Assembly: GCA_045594245.1 (NCBI GenBank)
Contig: JAZNYG010000090.1
Span: 1-32,005, forward strand
Source: UBA1189 sp045594245
GTDB lineage: Bacteria; Bacteroidota; Bacteroidia; Bacteroidales; Bacteroidaceae
Direction: 5' to 3'
DNA length: 32,005 nt
The notes below the pieces were generated by a model. The model saw only the letters and a program-made list of their open reading frames with translations, did no database searches and was not told where the DNA came from. Below, piece by piece: positions 23,104 to 30,005 of this stretch. Position numbers and translations under genes: made by a program. Positions within the stretch are counted from its first letter, which is position 1. Each line of letters starts with the position of its first letter.

Positions 23104-23520
23104 TCACTCCATCTCCTCGGAGGCGATGCGCTGGAGCTGCACGTTGGCGCGGAGGTCCTTGATGAGGGCCGCTTCGGGGCGGAAGCCCACGTTGATGCCC
23201 CTGATCATGCTCGAGGGGAGGAAGCCCTCGGCATTCATGGTCTCCTGCGGGTAGCATCGGCCCACGAGGCTGATGCGCAGGGCACCGAGGTCGCTCAGCA
23301 CTACGCGGCGGCCAGCAAGCAGGGCATTGCGGATGTACTTCTTCATGGCCTTGAGCACGGCGAAGGCATCGGCCTGGGTGATGGTGGTACTGTTGTTGAT
23401 GTCCTCGGCCAGCTCGTCGAAGGTGTAGTCACTGGTCTTTACATACTTGGCGGCGAAGTACTGGGTACCTTCCACGCCCTTGGGGTTCTTTACTTTCTTT
23501 ACTTTGTAGGTTACTGCCAT
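23104..23520 (-). CDS. HU-like DNA-binding protein (Bacteroidetes type)
   Basis: A 138-residue protein of the HU/IHF-related family peculiar to Bacteroidetes. It starts MAVTYKVKKVKNPKGVEGTQYFAAKYVKTSDYTF, with the helical ITQADAFAVLKAMKKYIRNALLAGRRVVLSDLGALRISL in the middle, equivalent to the HU body and saddle. The C-terminal 45 residues (RGINVGFRPEAALIKDLRANVQLQR) are also typical. It probably binds and bends DNA in the nucleoid; specific targets are unknown. It is the first gene of the HU-like/smalltalk unit. The presumed promoter lies 265 nt upstream beside four 10-bp direct repeats, so the leader would be long and filled with GGTTAA words. Confidence 0.88.
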   Translation of the reverse strand: MAVTYKVKKVKNPKGVEGTQYFAAKYVKTSDYTFDELAEDINNSTTITQADAFAVLKAMKKYIRNALLAGRRVVLSDLGALRISLVGRCYPQETMNAEGFLPSSMIRGINVGFRPEAALIKDLRANVQLQRIASEEME

Positions 23521-23522
23521 AA

Positions 23523-23592
23523 TGGGTTAAAGGTTAAGGGTTAATGGTTAAAGGTTAATGGGTTAATGGGTTAAGGGTTAATGGGTTAGGGG
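23523..23592. repeat. GGTTAA word array before the HU-like start
   Basis: About ten tandem variants of GGGTTAA/GGTTAAA/GGTTAAT occupy the 70 nt directly before the HU-like start codon, followed by CGAACTTCGAACCTCGAACTT words. No gene is seen in 23521-24463 (about 940 nt), which is filled by this and the structures listed below. Confidence 0.6.
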
Positions 23593-23784
23593 GGCGAACT
23601 TCGAACCTCGAACTTCGTTAATCGTTAAAAAAATTTGTTCACTGAGCAGATTTATCAGTTGACTGAGTTGGCCACCTCGGTTGACTGAGCAAATCTTTTG
23701 TCTCTTAAGGTTGTATCAATAAGTCAAAGAGCGCTTCGGGCTATGGGCTGTTGTCCGTTGTCTGTTGTCCGTCAACTGACGCTA

Positions 23785-23792
23785 CAAAGGTA
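23785..23792 (-). promoter_or_regulatory. Possible -7 box of the HU-like/smalltalk unit
   Basis: The minus strand reads TACCTTTG. A TTTG at 23817-23820 lies 24 nt upstream, longer than usual, which might reflect an activator-dependent promoter. The 10-bp repeats start directly beyond it. Confidence 0.45.
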
Positions 23793-23820
23793 CTACATCT
23801 ATTTTTGCCTTTCCGACAAA

Positions 23821-23860
23821 ATGCAACAGACTGCAACAGATTGCAACAGACTGCAACAGA
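23821..23860. repeat. Four 10-bp direct repeats (NTGCAACAGA)
   Basis: ATGCAACAGA, CTGCAACAGA, TTGCAACAGA and CTGCAACAGA follow one another without gaps. Only the first base of each unit varies. The 10-bp period would place the sites on roughly one face of the helix. They lie just upstream of the candidate HU-like promoter, a place suited to a regulator array; iteron-like function is also conceivable, but no replication gene is near. Confidence 0.8.
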
Positions 23861-23970
23861 GATTTCGCAATCGCCTTTATTTCAGTGAAATAAATTTTTA
23901 GCGCAAGTGCGTGGCGCGGCGCTCTTAGGTGCGCGAAAAGTCGTTTGCAGGAGCAACACCAGCAGCTTGT

Positions 23971-24003
23971 CCGAGGGATCTCTCACTTCGTATCGAGATG
24001 ACA
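23971..24003. repeat. Second GATC...GATGACA repeat end
   Basis: CCGAGGGATCTCTCACTTCG then TATCGAGATGACA resembles the right end of the element at 932-1094 (GAGATCCTTCG...CTCAGGATGACA). It is probably a fragment of the same broad intergenic repeat class. No matching left end was found nearby. Confidence 0.4.
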
Positions 24004-24094
24004 CCTCAACGCTCCCCGATGTATTTGAATACTGCTTCGCTCGTTGCGTGCGTAAATAAATTTCCGCCCATTCGCCCACTCGCTTACTCGCAGT

Positions 24095-24233
24095 ATTCAG
24101 ATATTCAGTATTCAGAAAAATTATTTTGCATGTGCGCATCTGTAAAGAAAATTTTATAATATATATATTATAACCTCTATTTCCCCTATTTTTAGTGTCG
24201 GAATAAAATAACTGAATACTGAATATCTGAATA
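24095..24233. repeat. 21-bp perfect inverted repeat enclosing a 20-bp palindrome
   Basis: ATTCAGATATTCAGTATTC... at 24095-24115 is the exact reverse complement of 24213-24233. Between them, TTATAATATA at 24154-24163 runs straight into its own reverse complement (to 24173). The whole segment is AT-rich and could extrude as a cruciform or fold as RNA. Confidence 0.65.
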
Positions 24234-24269
24234 ACTTCAAGGCGATGTGCATTTGTGATAAAGGCATGA

Positions 24270-24439
24270 AGCACATCACGGGAGCTACCCTGCGTGGACG
24301 GCTCCCGTGAAGACGATGTATTCAGTATTCAAATATTCAGTTAGTTTTTTTATATCCCCCAAAAGTTCAGACACTGTCTGAATGGTTGAGCTGGAGCCCC
24401 TGCGTGGAGATTCTCCGTGGCGGTTTTCCGTGATGTGCT
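24270..24439. repeat. Compound hairpin region downstream of the LRR gene
   Basis: AGCACATCACGG (24270-24281) has its exact reverse complement at 24428-24439. Inside, TCACGGGAGC/GCTCCCGTGA (24276-24285, 24301-24310) forms a 10-bp stem. CCCTGCGTGGA occurs twice (24288-24298 and 24398-24408). TTCAGACA-C-TGTCTGAA is a 17-bp dyad at 24366-24382. On the minus strand this follows the LRR gene and may terminate it. Confidence 0.55.
24319..24343. repeat. TATTCAG word array on the 3' side of the LRR gene
   Basis: Three TATTCA(G/A) words. A similar array in the same orientation lies upstream of the LRR gene at 26867-26893, so the gene is bracketed by direct repeats. Confidence 0.5.
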
Positions 24440-24463
24440 ATAGCGAGAGTGATATAGTTGCTG

Positions 24464-26542
24464 TTACATGCCTATCTTCACCACCGTGTCGGCTACCTTC
24501 ACGATGTATACCTGTCCGGTGGGTACGGTGAGGTGGGTGCTCTCGCCCTCGGCGGTGGCGGTGGCTACCAGCGTGCCGCTGGTGGTGTAGACCGCTACTT
24601 CGGTGCCGTCGGCCAGGCCGCTCACGGTGATCACGCCACCCTGGCACTGGATGAGCACGGGCTTTGAGGGGATGGTAAGGATGCCGTCGGCATCGTCCTT
24701 CTCATGTTCCTCGGTGCAAGCAATCCAGCAGAGGGTGACGGTGGCTACGTCGGAGTCTTCATACTGCTCCTTGGTGGCGTAGGCGGTGATGGTGTAGGTG
24801 GGGGTGATATTAAATACTCCCTCCTCGCGTTCGCCTGCGCAGTCTTCAGTTGTGATAGATTTGATTATAGCCTCTTCGGTGTCACAAGTAAGCAGGATTT
24901 TGCCATCCACATAGCTGATGGCGGGTGTCGCGCATTTGCCCAGGATGAGTTCGTTTACGGTCACCTCGCACGATGCCTTCACCCCACTGCCATCGTTAGC
25001 TGTAGCGGTGATGGTGGCGGTGCCAGGGGCGATGGCGGTCACCTTACCATTGGCATCAACAGTGGCCACGCTGGTGTTGTTGCTGCTCCAAGTGATGGAC
25101 TTGTCTGTAGCGTTATCGGGGGAAATTGTTGCGGTAAGGGTGATTGACTCTCCTTCGGTAAGGGTGACTGATGTTTGACTAAGAGTTATTTCTGTGACAG
25201 ACTTCGCCAATGGTTGGATATTGGTAAATACGCTCCAATATGATGCTGCCTTGTAGGCTGCTACAGAGCCTGCAGGGACGTAAAGTGTTATGTTTTCTGG
25301 AGAGAATACAATATTGTCTGTAGCTTTAGGTGGATTCTCTGCATAACAGTATATTTCAGTTAAATTATCACAAGCACCCAAAGCTGTCGCTCCTATTTCT
25401 GTTATATTGCAAGGCAAAACTATAGAGGTGATATTACTTGCAAAAAATGCGTGTACCCCAATAGTCCTTACACTTTGAGGGAGGTTTATTGAAGATAACT
25501 TGTAGCAAAATTTAAATGCCGCTTCTCCAATATTTACGACGCCTTCAAGAATGTCTACAGAAGTGAGATTAGTACAAAGAATAAATGCTCCGTATTCAAT
25601 ACTGTCTACACTACCAGGAATGACGATAGAAGTGAGATTATGACAGTTTTGAAAAGCACCTTTGCCAATATGTTGTATATTGCTAGGTATGTCAATGGTT
25701 GAAAAATCTCGTCCTCCATAAGCACTTTCACCAATGCTTTTAATGTATTGAAACTGAGGTATGGTAGAGCAACCGACCACTATAGTTCCTGTATTCTGTT
25801 CTATAATCGTATTGTTATTTTCGGATCTGTAGTTATAGTTCCATGGATCTACTATAATCTCTGAAAGTTTATTGCAGCTATAAAAACTATTTCCAGAGAC
25901 TTTCTCCACATTCCTGGGTATGTAAACAGTTGTCAAGCTGCAATGCTCGAAAGCCCACTCTCCAATGCTCGTTACACTGCTGGGGATGTCGATAGCAGTG
26001 AGGTTGCCGCAAAAAGCGAAAGCACCTTCAGCTATGCCTTTGGTTCCTTGTTCAATCGTAATTGATGAATTTTGAAGCATTTCTCCTTTATATGCCAATA
26101 ACCAATTATCTAAGTATACCACACCATTTGGCTGATTATCATACCAGGCTGTACCCTCAAAAGCATCGTCTCCAATGCTCGTTACACTCGCGGGGATGGT
26201 GATGGCGGTGAGGGCGCTGCAACCATTGAAAACAAAGTCTCCAATGCTGGTCACGCCCTCGGGGATGTTGATGGCGGTGAGGTTGCTGCAATCATTGAAA
26301 GCAAAGTCTCCAATGCTGGTCACGCTATAGTCTACACCCTCGTAGGTCACCGTGGCGGGGATGGTGATGGAGCCGGAGTACTCATTCCAGTAACTATCGT
26401 ATGAATCCCCCTTGAAGGTCACTTCGGCCTGCTTGGCCTTGGATACGAGGTTATACCAGATGCCGTCGATCTCGACTTTGGTTTGCGCACTGGCCACGAG
26501 GGGCAGCAGGGCGGTGAAAAGCAGTAGTAGATGTTTTTTCAT
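24464..26542 (-). CDS. BspA-like leucine-rich repeat surface protein with Ig-like domain
   Basis: A 692-residue secreted protein. The signal peptide ends near VASAQ-T (about residue 20). Residues 70-400 are LRR_5/BspA-type repeats of about 23 residues with the pattern (S)IGxxAFxxCxxLTxIxIPxxVT; they form a solenoid often involved in binding host or microbial partners. Residues 449-530 are a bacterial Ig-like (BIG2) domain: ITLSQTSVTLTEGESITLTA ... ATVDANGKVTAIAPGTATIT. A beta-rich, Cys-containing module follows, then a C-terminal segment (VAVYTTSGTLVATATAEGES ... YIVKVADTVVKIGM) resembling type IX secretion sorting domains. The middle of the gene is much more AT-rich than both ends, suggesting recombination between repeats. 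It has its own promoter. Confidence 0.88.
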   Translation of the reverse strand: MKKHLLLLFTALLPLVASAQTKVEIDGIWYNLVSKAKQAEVTFKGDSYDSYWNEYSGSITIPATVTYEGVDYSVTSIGDFAFNDCSNLTAINIPEGVTSIGDFVFNGCSALTAITIPASVTSIGDDAFEGTAWYDNQPNGVVYLDNWLLAYKGEMLQNSSITIEQGTKGIAEGAFAFCGNLTAIDIPSSVTSIGEWAFEHCSLTTVYIPRNVEKVSGNSFYSCNKLSEIIVDPWNYNYRSENNNTIIEQNTGTIVVGCSTIPQFQYIKSIGESAYGGRDFSTIDIPSNIQHIGKGAFQNCHNLTSIVIPGSVDSIEYGAFILCTNLTSVDILEGVVNIGEAAFKFCYKLSSINLPQSVRTIGVHAFFASNITSIVLPCNITEIGATALGACDNLTEIYCYAENPPKATDNIVFSPENITLYVPAGSVAAYKAASYWSVFTNIQPLAKSVTEITLSQTSVTLTEGESITLTATISPDNATDKSITWSSNNTSVATVDANGKVTAIAPGTATITATANDGSGVKASCEVTVNELILGKCATPAISYVDGKILLTCDTEEAIIKSITTEDCAGEREEGVFNITPTYTITAYATKEQYEDSDVATVTLCWIACTEEHEKDDADGILTIPSKPVLIQCQGGVITVSGLADGTEVAVYTTSGTLVATATAEGESTHLTVPTGQVYIVKVADTVVKIGM

Positions 26543-26578
26543 ATATTGTAACGATTAATGATTAACGATTAACGAATG

Positions 26579-26608
26579 CAAAGGTACCCATTCCTTATCA
26601 AGACGCAA
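26579..26608 (-). promoter_or_regulatory. Promoter of the LRR protein gene
   Basis: The minus strand has TTG (26606-26608) and TACCTTTG (26579-26586) separated by 19 nt. The 36-nt stretch between the -7 box and the start codon contains ATTAACG/ATTAATG words. Confidence 0.7.
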
Positions 26609-26705
26609 AACAAATAAGCGGGAATGAGGGTAAACATGTTATAAAACATACCCGAAAATCTGAATTCCGCACTGGGATATTTGTGGTTGCGATTTGCTCC
26701 TTGAC

Positions 26706-26727
26706 GGTGGAAAACGTGGTGGAAAAC
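26706..26727. repeat. Direct repeat GGTGGAAAAC x2
   Basis: GGTGGAAAAC occurs at 26706-26715 and 26718-26727, period 12, in the 366-nt gap between the LRR and DUF4248 genes. No promoter-like TAnnTTTG follows on the plus strand, so its role for DUF4248 is unclear. Confidence 0.45.
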
Positions 26728-26794
26728 TTCGTGCGAAAAAGTTTGGCCGATAACGGTAATAGACGTGAGTATTTGCGGTGCCATCCGAAGAGGA

Positions 26795-26864
26795 TGGTTG
26801 ACGGTTGATGGTTTAGAGTGCCATTCGGATGGCTCCATCAACCCTCGACCCTCAACCACAAACC
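26795..26864. repeat. Inverted GGTTGA word array upstream of DUF4248
   Basis: Left arm GGTTGACGGTTGATGGTTT (26795-26813), core AGTGCCATTCGGATGGCTC, right arm CATCAACCCTCGACC and TCAACCACAAACC (to 26864). Same design as the arrays after ackA and before the acyltransferase gene, with a different word. Confidence 0.6.
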
Positions 26865-26866
26865 AA

Positions 26867-26893
26867 ATATTCAGTTATTCAGTATTCAGTTAT
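26867..26893. repeat. TATTCAG word array upstream of DUF4248
   Basis: Three tandem TATTCAG/TTATTCAG words end about 17 nt before the DUF4248 start codon. They match the words at 24091-24115 and 24319-24343. Confidence 0.5.
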
Positions 26894-26909
26894 TTTTAAT
26901 TCGACAACC

Positions 26910-27128
26910 ATGTGTAGATTCAAAATCAAACCCTACCCCTTCGCCGAGCTGGCACAGATGTACTACCCCGACCACCAATACGACAGTGCCCTGCGCTACT
27001 TCCGCGAGGAGATGCACCTCACGCGCGGCTTGTGGGAGGCCATGACGGCCGTGGGCTATCGCGAGAAGCAGAAACTGCTCTCACGCTCGCAAGTGAAGAC
27101 CATCGTCACGTTCTTGGGCGAGCCGTAA
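26910..27128 (+). CDS. DUF4248 family protein
   Basis: A 72-residue soluble protein starting MCRFKIKPYPFAELAQMYYP and ending KLLSRSQVKTIVTFLGEP. The FxELAQxYxP opening and the closing L(S/T)xxQVxxIxxxLGEP are the hallmarks of DUF4248, a small Bacteroidetes family of unknown function, possibly helix-turn-helix-like. In related genomes it often lies near the HU-like/smalltalk genes; here those are 3.4 kb away and on the other strand, with the LRR gene in between. I start at the ATG at 26910 because the upstream frame is made of repeat-array sequence. Confidence 0.85.
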   Translation: MCRFKIKPYPFAELAQMYYPDHQYDSALRYFREEMHLTRGLWEAMTAVGYREKQKLLSRSQVKTIVTFLGEP

Positions 27129-27134
27129 GAGACA

Positions 27135-27176
27135 AGCATGGAGGCTGCCCGTGGGGGGGTGCCTCCATGCTGTTTC
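27135..27176 (+). terminator. Strong hairpin after DUF4248
   Basis: AGCATGGAGGC (27135-27145) and GCCTCCATGCT (27161-27171) form a perfect 11-bp stem with a 15-nt loop containing seven Gs, followed by GTTT. It lies 7 nt after the DUF4248 stop codon and 32 nt from the convergent barrel gene, so it may serve both. Confidence 0.7.
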
Positions 27177-27202
27177 GTGTGGCTTACGTCACCCTTCGTG
27201 GT

Positions 27203-28519
27203 TTAGAAGAGGTAGTTGAAGCCGATGTTGTTCCATAGCTTCTGGCCATCGCGGCCATCGAGGGCGCGGGCCATCTCGAAGGAGATGACGAAGTTGCGGT
27301 TCATCACAATCTTCAAGCCGCATCCTGCGGTGGCGTGGAGCTTCTCCTCGTTGCCCGAGTAGAAGGGGTTGTCGAGTGGGTTGAGCTCACCGCCTATGGC
27401 CTTATACGCTGCCTTCTGCTCTTCGAGGCGGTAGGGCTGGATGACCTGACCCATGTCGAAGAAGGGGTTGAGGGCGATGTGCCAGTTCTGGTTGATGAAG
27501 CGGAAGTTGACGATGCGCCAGCGGAACTCGGTGTTGAGCCATGCCATGCCGTTGCCCACTACGCCGTTGCGGTTGATGCCGCGCACGGAGGCGTTGCCGC
27601 CCAAGCCCTCGGTGTAGACCTTGCGGAAGAAGAGGGTGTTGAGGTTGTTGATGAAGTAGTAGGGTATCTCGCCGGCGAGCTTGGCCTGTATGCCCAGGCG
27701 GTAGGCGAAGGTGAGGCGGTCTTTCCATACGGGTACGTAGTGGCTGCCCACGAAGGTGAAGCCGAGGTTGCTGTAGCCCTTGCGGTCGATGATGTCGGGG
27801 GCGCCTACGAGGGTGGCTTCGATGTTGACACCGCGGGTGGGGTCGCTATCGTGGTCGCGGGTGTCGTATACGAGGCCTGCCTTGAGCTGGAGCACGTTGC
27901 CGCCGTGGGCTTCGTTGTCGCGGATGAGGCCTGCGGTGCGGTAGAGGTCGTAGAGCGATACTTGGTCCTTGTACTTGTCCATGGTGACATCGCTCGTCAC
28001 TATATTATAGTATCCTATACCGGCAGCCCAGTGGAGGTTGCCCGTGATGCGGCGTTGCAGGCTGGTGACAAAGCGGAACTGATTGCGGCGCATCCAGTAG
28101 AATGCCGACTTCTCTCCATCGGCCACGCCAAAGTCCGTACCGAAGTAGGGCGATGCATAGCCGTTGAAGCCGTAGAAGTCGAACTTCTTGGCGTTGAAGT
28201 AGGTGCAGTCGAAGAAGAGCTTGCCGTCGGGGATGAGGGTCTTGAAATCGCCGTAGCAGCGGAGGAGCGATGAGCCGCCCGTGTAGGTGGAGGCCTCGAG
28301 GTTCACCTTGTAGTTGTAGGAGGGGTAGTTGGTGCCGTCGCCGTAGTTGAAGATGTCGACACAGGCGCCGTACTGGAAGCCGAGGTCGCTATCCCAGCCC
28401 ACTACGGGCAAGGGACCGAAGTTCCAACCCTTCTTGATAATCTCTTTGCTGTCGTTCTCTTGTGCTGTGAGGCCGAGTGTGGCGGCGCCAATCAGCAGGA
28501 TTGATAAGATGCGTTTCAT
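27203..28519 (-). CDS. BamA/TamA-type outer membrane barrel protein
   Basis: A 438-residue outer membrane protein with a short signal peptide (cleavage near LTAQ-E). The rest resembles the Omp85 bacterial surface antigen barrel without POTRA domains. It shows alternating aromatic strands, the characteristic LKAGLVYDTRDHDSDPTRG turn, GGNASVRGINRNGVVG near the lid-loop position, and a final strand ending in NYLF with a terminal Phe. Barrels of this kind in Bacteroidetes are thought to act in surface transport or assembly, but substrates are unknown. It follows the DUF805 gene by 16 nt and probably ends the minus-strand operon. Confidence 0.85.
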   Translation of the reverse strand: MKRILSILLIGAATLGLTAQENDSKEIIKKGWNFGPLPVVGWDSDLGFQYGACVDIFNYGDGTNYPSYNYKVNLEASTYTGGSSLLRCYGDFKTLIPDGKLFFDCTYFNAKKFDFYGFNGYASPYFGTDFGVADGEKSAFYWMRRNQFRFVTSLQRRITGNLHWAAGIGYYNIVTSDVTMDKYKDQVSLYDLYRTAGLIRDNEAHGGNVLQLKAGLVYDTRDHDSDPTRGVNIEATLVGAPDIIDRKGYSNLGFTFVGSHYVPVWKDRLTFAYRLGIQAKLAGEIPYYFINNLNTLFFRKVYTEGLGGNASVRGINRNGVVGNGMAWLNTEFRWRIVNFRFINQNWHIALNPFFDMGQVIQPYRLEEQKAAYKAIGGELNPLDNPFYSGNEEKLHATAGCGLKIVMNRNFVISFEMARALDGRDGQKLWNNIGFNYLF

Positions 28520-28535
28520 AGTCGTGTGTATGTTT

Positions 28536-29093
28536 TTATAGGTTTCGTCGTGGTGTTATTGTGGGTTCCTCGGTTGTGGGTTCCTCGGTTTTTTCGATGT
28601 ATTTGGGGTCTTCGCCATACTTGTTGGGGCCTATGGTGCCGGGGGTGCAGTACCATACGAGCATCGTGAAGCCGAAGACGGCTATGGCGAGTATGTATAG
28701 CAGGACGGCCAGCACGAGCTGTAGGGTGAAGCCGCTGCTGTCGGGGATGTCGGGGTAGTTGCTCACGCCGTTGCTTGCGGCCCACACTATTAGGCCTGCG
28801 GTAGCGATGACGCAGATGAGGTAGTAGCCGCCAAGCCACCAGCCACTACGTCCGATATCGTGCAGGCGGCGCACTGTGACGGAGAGCCCGGGGATGAAGA
28901 GTATGAGGCCTGCAAGTGCGCTCAATACGCCGCCTTCTTCGCCATCAATGATGGTGGTTATGACGTTGACGATTATGGCGAACAGGGCCCAATACCAGTA
29001 CTCGGTGCGGCGTGCGCGGCCTGTGAAGTCGAAACACTTGCGGAAGCCCTGTGTAATGGCTTCGAGAAAACTCATGTGTTGTTCTGTTTGCAT
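28536..29093 (-). CDS. DUF805 membrane protein
   Basis: A 185-residue inner-membrane protein. The N-terminal AITQGFRKCFDFTGRARRTEYWYW and the motif VRRLHDIGRSGWW are the defining signature of DUF805, a widespread family of unknown function. About four hydrophobic segments are visible. The tail is charged (KYGEDPKYIEKTEEPTTEEP). The Met at 29093 is used; MSFLEA at 29075 is an equally good start. It lies 36 nt after lpxH and 16 nt before the barrel gene, all in one direction. Confidence 0.9.
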   Translation of the reverse strand: MQTEQHMSFLEAITQGFRKCFDFTGRARRTEYWYWALFAIIVNVITTIIDGEEGGVLSALAGLILFIPGLSVTVRRLHDIGRSGWWLGGYYLICVIATAGLIVWAASNGVSNYPDIPDSSGFTLQLVLAVLLYILAIAVFGFTMLVWYCTPGTIGPNKYGEDPKYIEKTEEPTTEEPTITPRRNL

Positions 29094-29129
29094 GGTGTGG
29101 TTGTGTTTTGTGTGTGTTGTAAGTATGTC

Positions 29130-29888
29130 TTATACGATGGTCTCTCCCTCGATGAAGTTCTCCATCAGCAGCTGCTCGCCGTCGAACACGGCATAGGTGC
29201 AGAGGCTGGTCCACTCGCCGAGGATGAGCAGGCGCGTGTCGCGCGAGAGCATCAGGTCGAGCTCTATGTGGCGGTGGCCGTAGATGAAGAAGTTGATGTC
29301 GGGGTGTTGCTTCAGGTACTCCTTGGAGTAGGCGATGAGGGGTTCGTTTTGCTCGCCCATGTAGCGGGGCGCTCCCTCGCGCTCGTGCTTGAGGCGGCTA
29401 TGCTTGGCCCATTCGAGGCCGAAGTGTACGCTCCAGCGGGGGTGTATGCCGGCAAAGAGCCATTGCAGGATGGGGTTGTGGAACATGGCCCGCAGGGTGC
29501 GGAACTTCCAGTCGGTGTCGCCCAATCCGTCGCCGTGGGCGAGATAGAAGAGCTTGCCTCCGAGCTCCACGGTCATGGGGCCGTAGTGCATGATGACGCC
29601 GCACTCCTCGGTGAGGTAGTCCTTGCACCAGATGTCGTGGTTGCCGATGAAGAAGTGCACCTCTACACCGCGGTCGGTGAGCTCGCTCACTTTGCCGAGG
29701 AAGCGGGTGTAGCCCTTGGGCACCACGTTACGGTACTCGAACCAGAAGTCGAAAATGTCGCCCAGCATATACACGGCCGTGGCCTTCTCCTTTATCTTGT
29801 CGAGGAAGTTGACCAGTCGCCTCTCGCGGGTACGCATCGAGGTGAGTGCGCGGCTTCCCAGGTGTGCATCGGAGATGAAGTAAACCAT
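29130..29888 (-). CDS. lpxH: UDP-2,3-diacylglucosamine diphosphatase (LpxH-type)
   Basis: Calcineurin-like phosphoesterase that hydrolyses UDP-2,3-diacylglucosamine to lipid X and UMP in lipid A synthesis, at the inner face of the membrane. At 252 residues it is close to the family length. The metal-binding motifs are complete: SDAHLG (Asp7, His9), GDIFD (43-47), GNHD (82-85), HGDG (118-121) and GHRH near residue 205. The AMFHNPILQWLFAGIHPRW stretch matches the LpxH cap region. It starts 117 nt after the DUF59 gene, across an inverted GAATT word array, and is followed closely by DUF805, suggesting co-transcription with envelope genes. Confidence 0.92.
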   Translation of the reverse strand: MVYFISDAHLGSRALTSMRTRERRLVNFLDKIKEKATAVYMLGDIFDFWFEYRNVVPKGYTRFLGKVSELTDRGVEVHFFIGNHDIWCKDYLTEECGVIMHYGPMTVELGGKLFYLAHGDGLGDTDWKFRTLRAMFHNPILQWLFAGIHPRWSVHFGLEWAKHSRLKHEREGAPRYMGEQNEPLIAYSKEYLKQHPDINFFIYGHRHIELDLMLSRDTRLLILGEWTSLCTYAVFDGEQLLMENFIEGETIV

Positions 29889-29890
29889 GA

Positions 29891-30003
29891 TTATTAATTG
29901 TTAATTCTGAATTCCCAATTATGAATTGCGTAGCCTATTGCGATGGCTTATAGCGACTTTGGCGCTTTGTTTTTTAGAATTCATAATTCAAAATTCAGAA
30001 TTG
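29891..30003. repeat. Inverted GAATT word array before lpxH
   Basis: The left arm around TTCTGAATTCCCAATTATG (29905-29923) is the near-perfect reverse complement of the right arm CATAATTCAAAATTCAGAA (29982-30000). The core starts ATTGCGTAGCC (29925-29935), the exact reverse complement of the core start after ackA at 20290-20300. Confidence 0.65.
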
Positions 30004-30005
30004 TT

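Noticed and set aside
23523..23592. Telomere-like GGGTTAA repeat
   Set aside because: Words are imperfect and internal to the chromosome; they match the general pattern of intergenic word arrays here.
23821..23860. Plasmid-type iterons marking an origin
   Set aside because: No replication initiator gene is nearby and the position fits a promoter-proximal regulator array better.
23882..24274. Minus-strand 130-codon frame in the non-coding gap
   Set aside because: It runs through the inverted TATTCAG arrays and the AT palindrome; composition is not protein-like.
27335..28273. Plus-strand open frame of 312 codons, Ala/Val/Glu-rich
   Set aside because: Antisense to the outer membrane barrel gene; the biased composition is typical of a shadow of a GC-rich gene.
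28860..29897. Plus-strand open frame of 345 codons
   Set aside because: Covers lpxH and DUF805 in antisense; both sense genes have diagnostic motifs.
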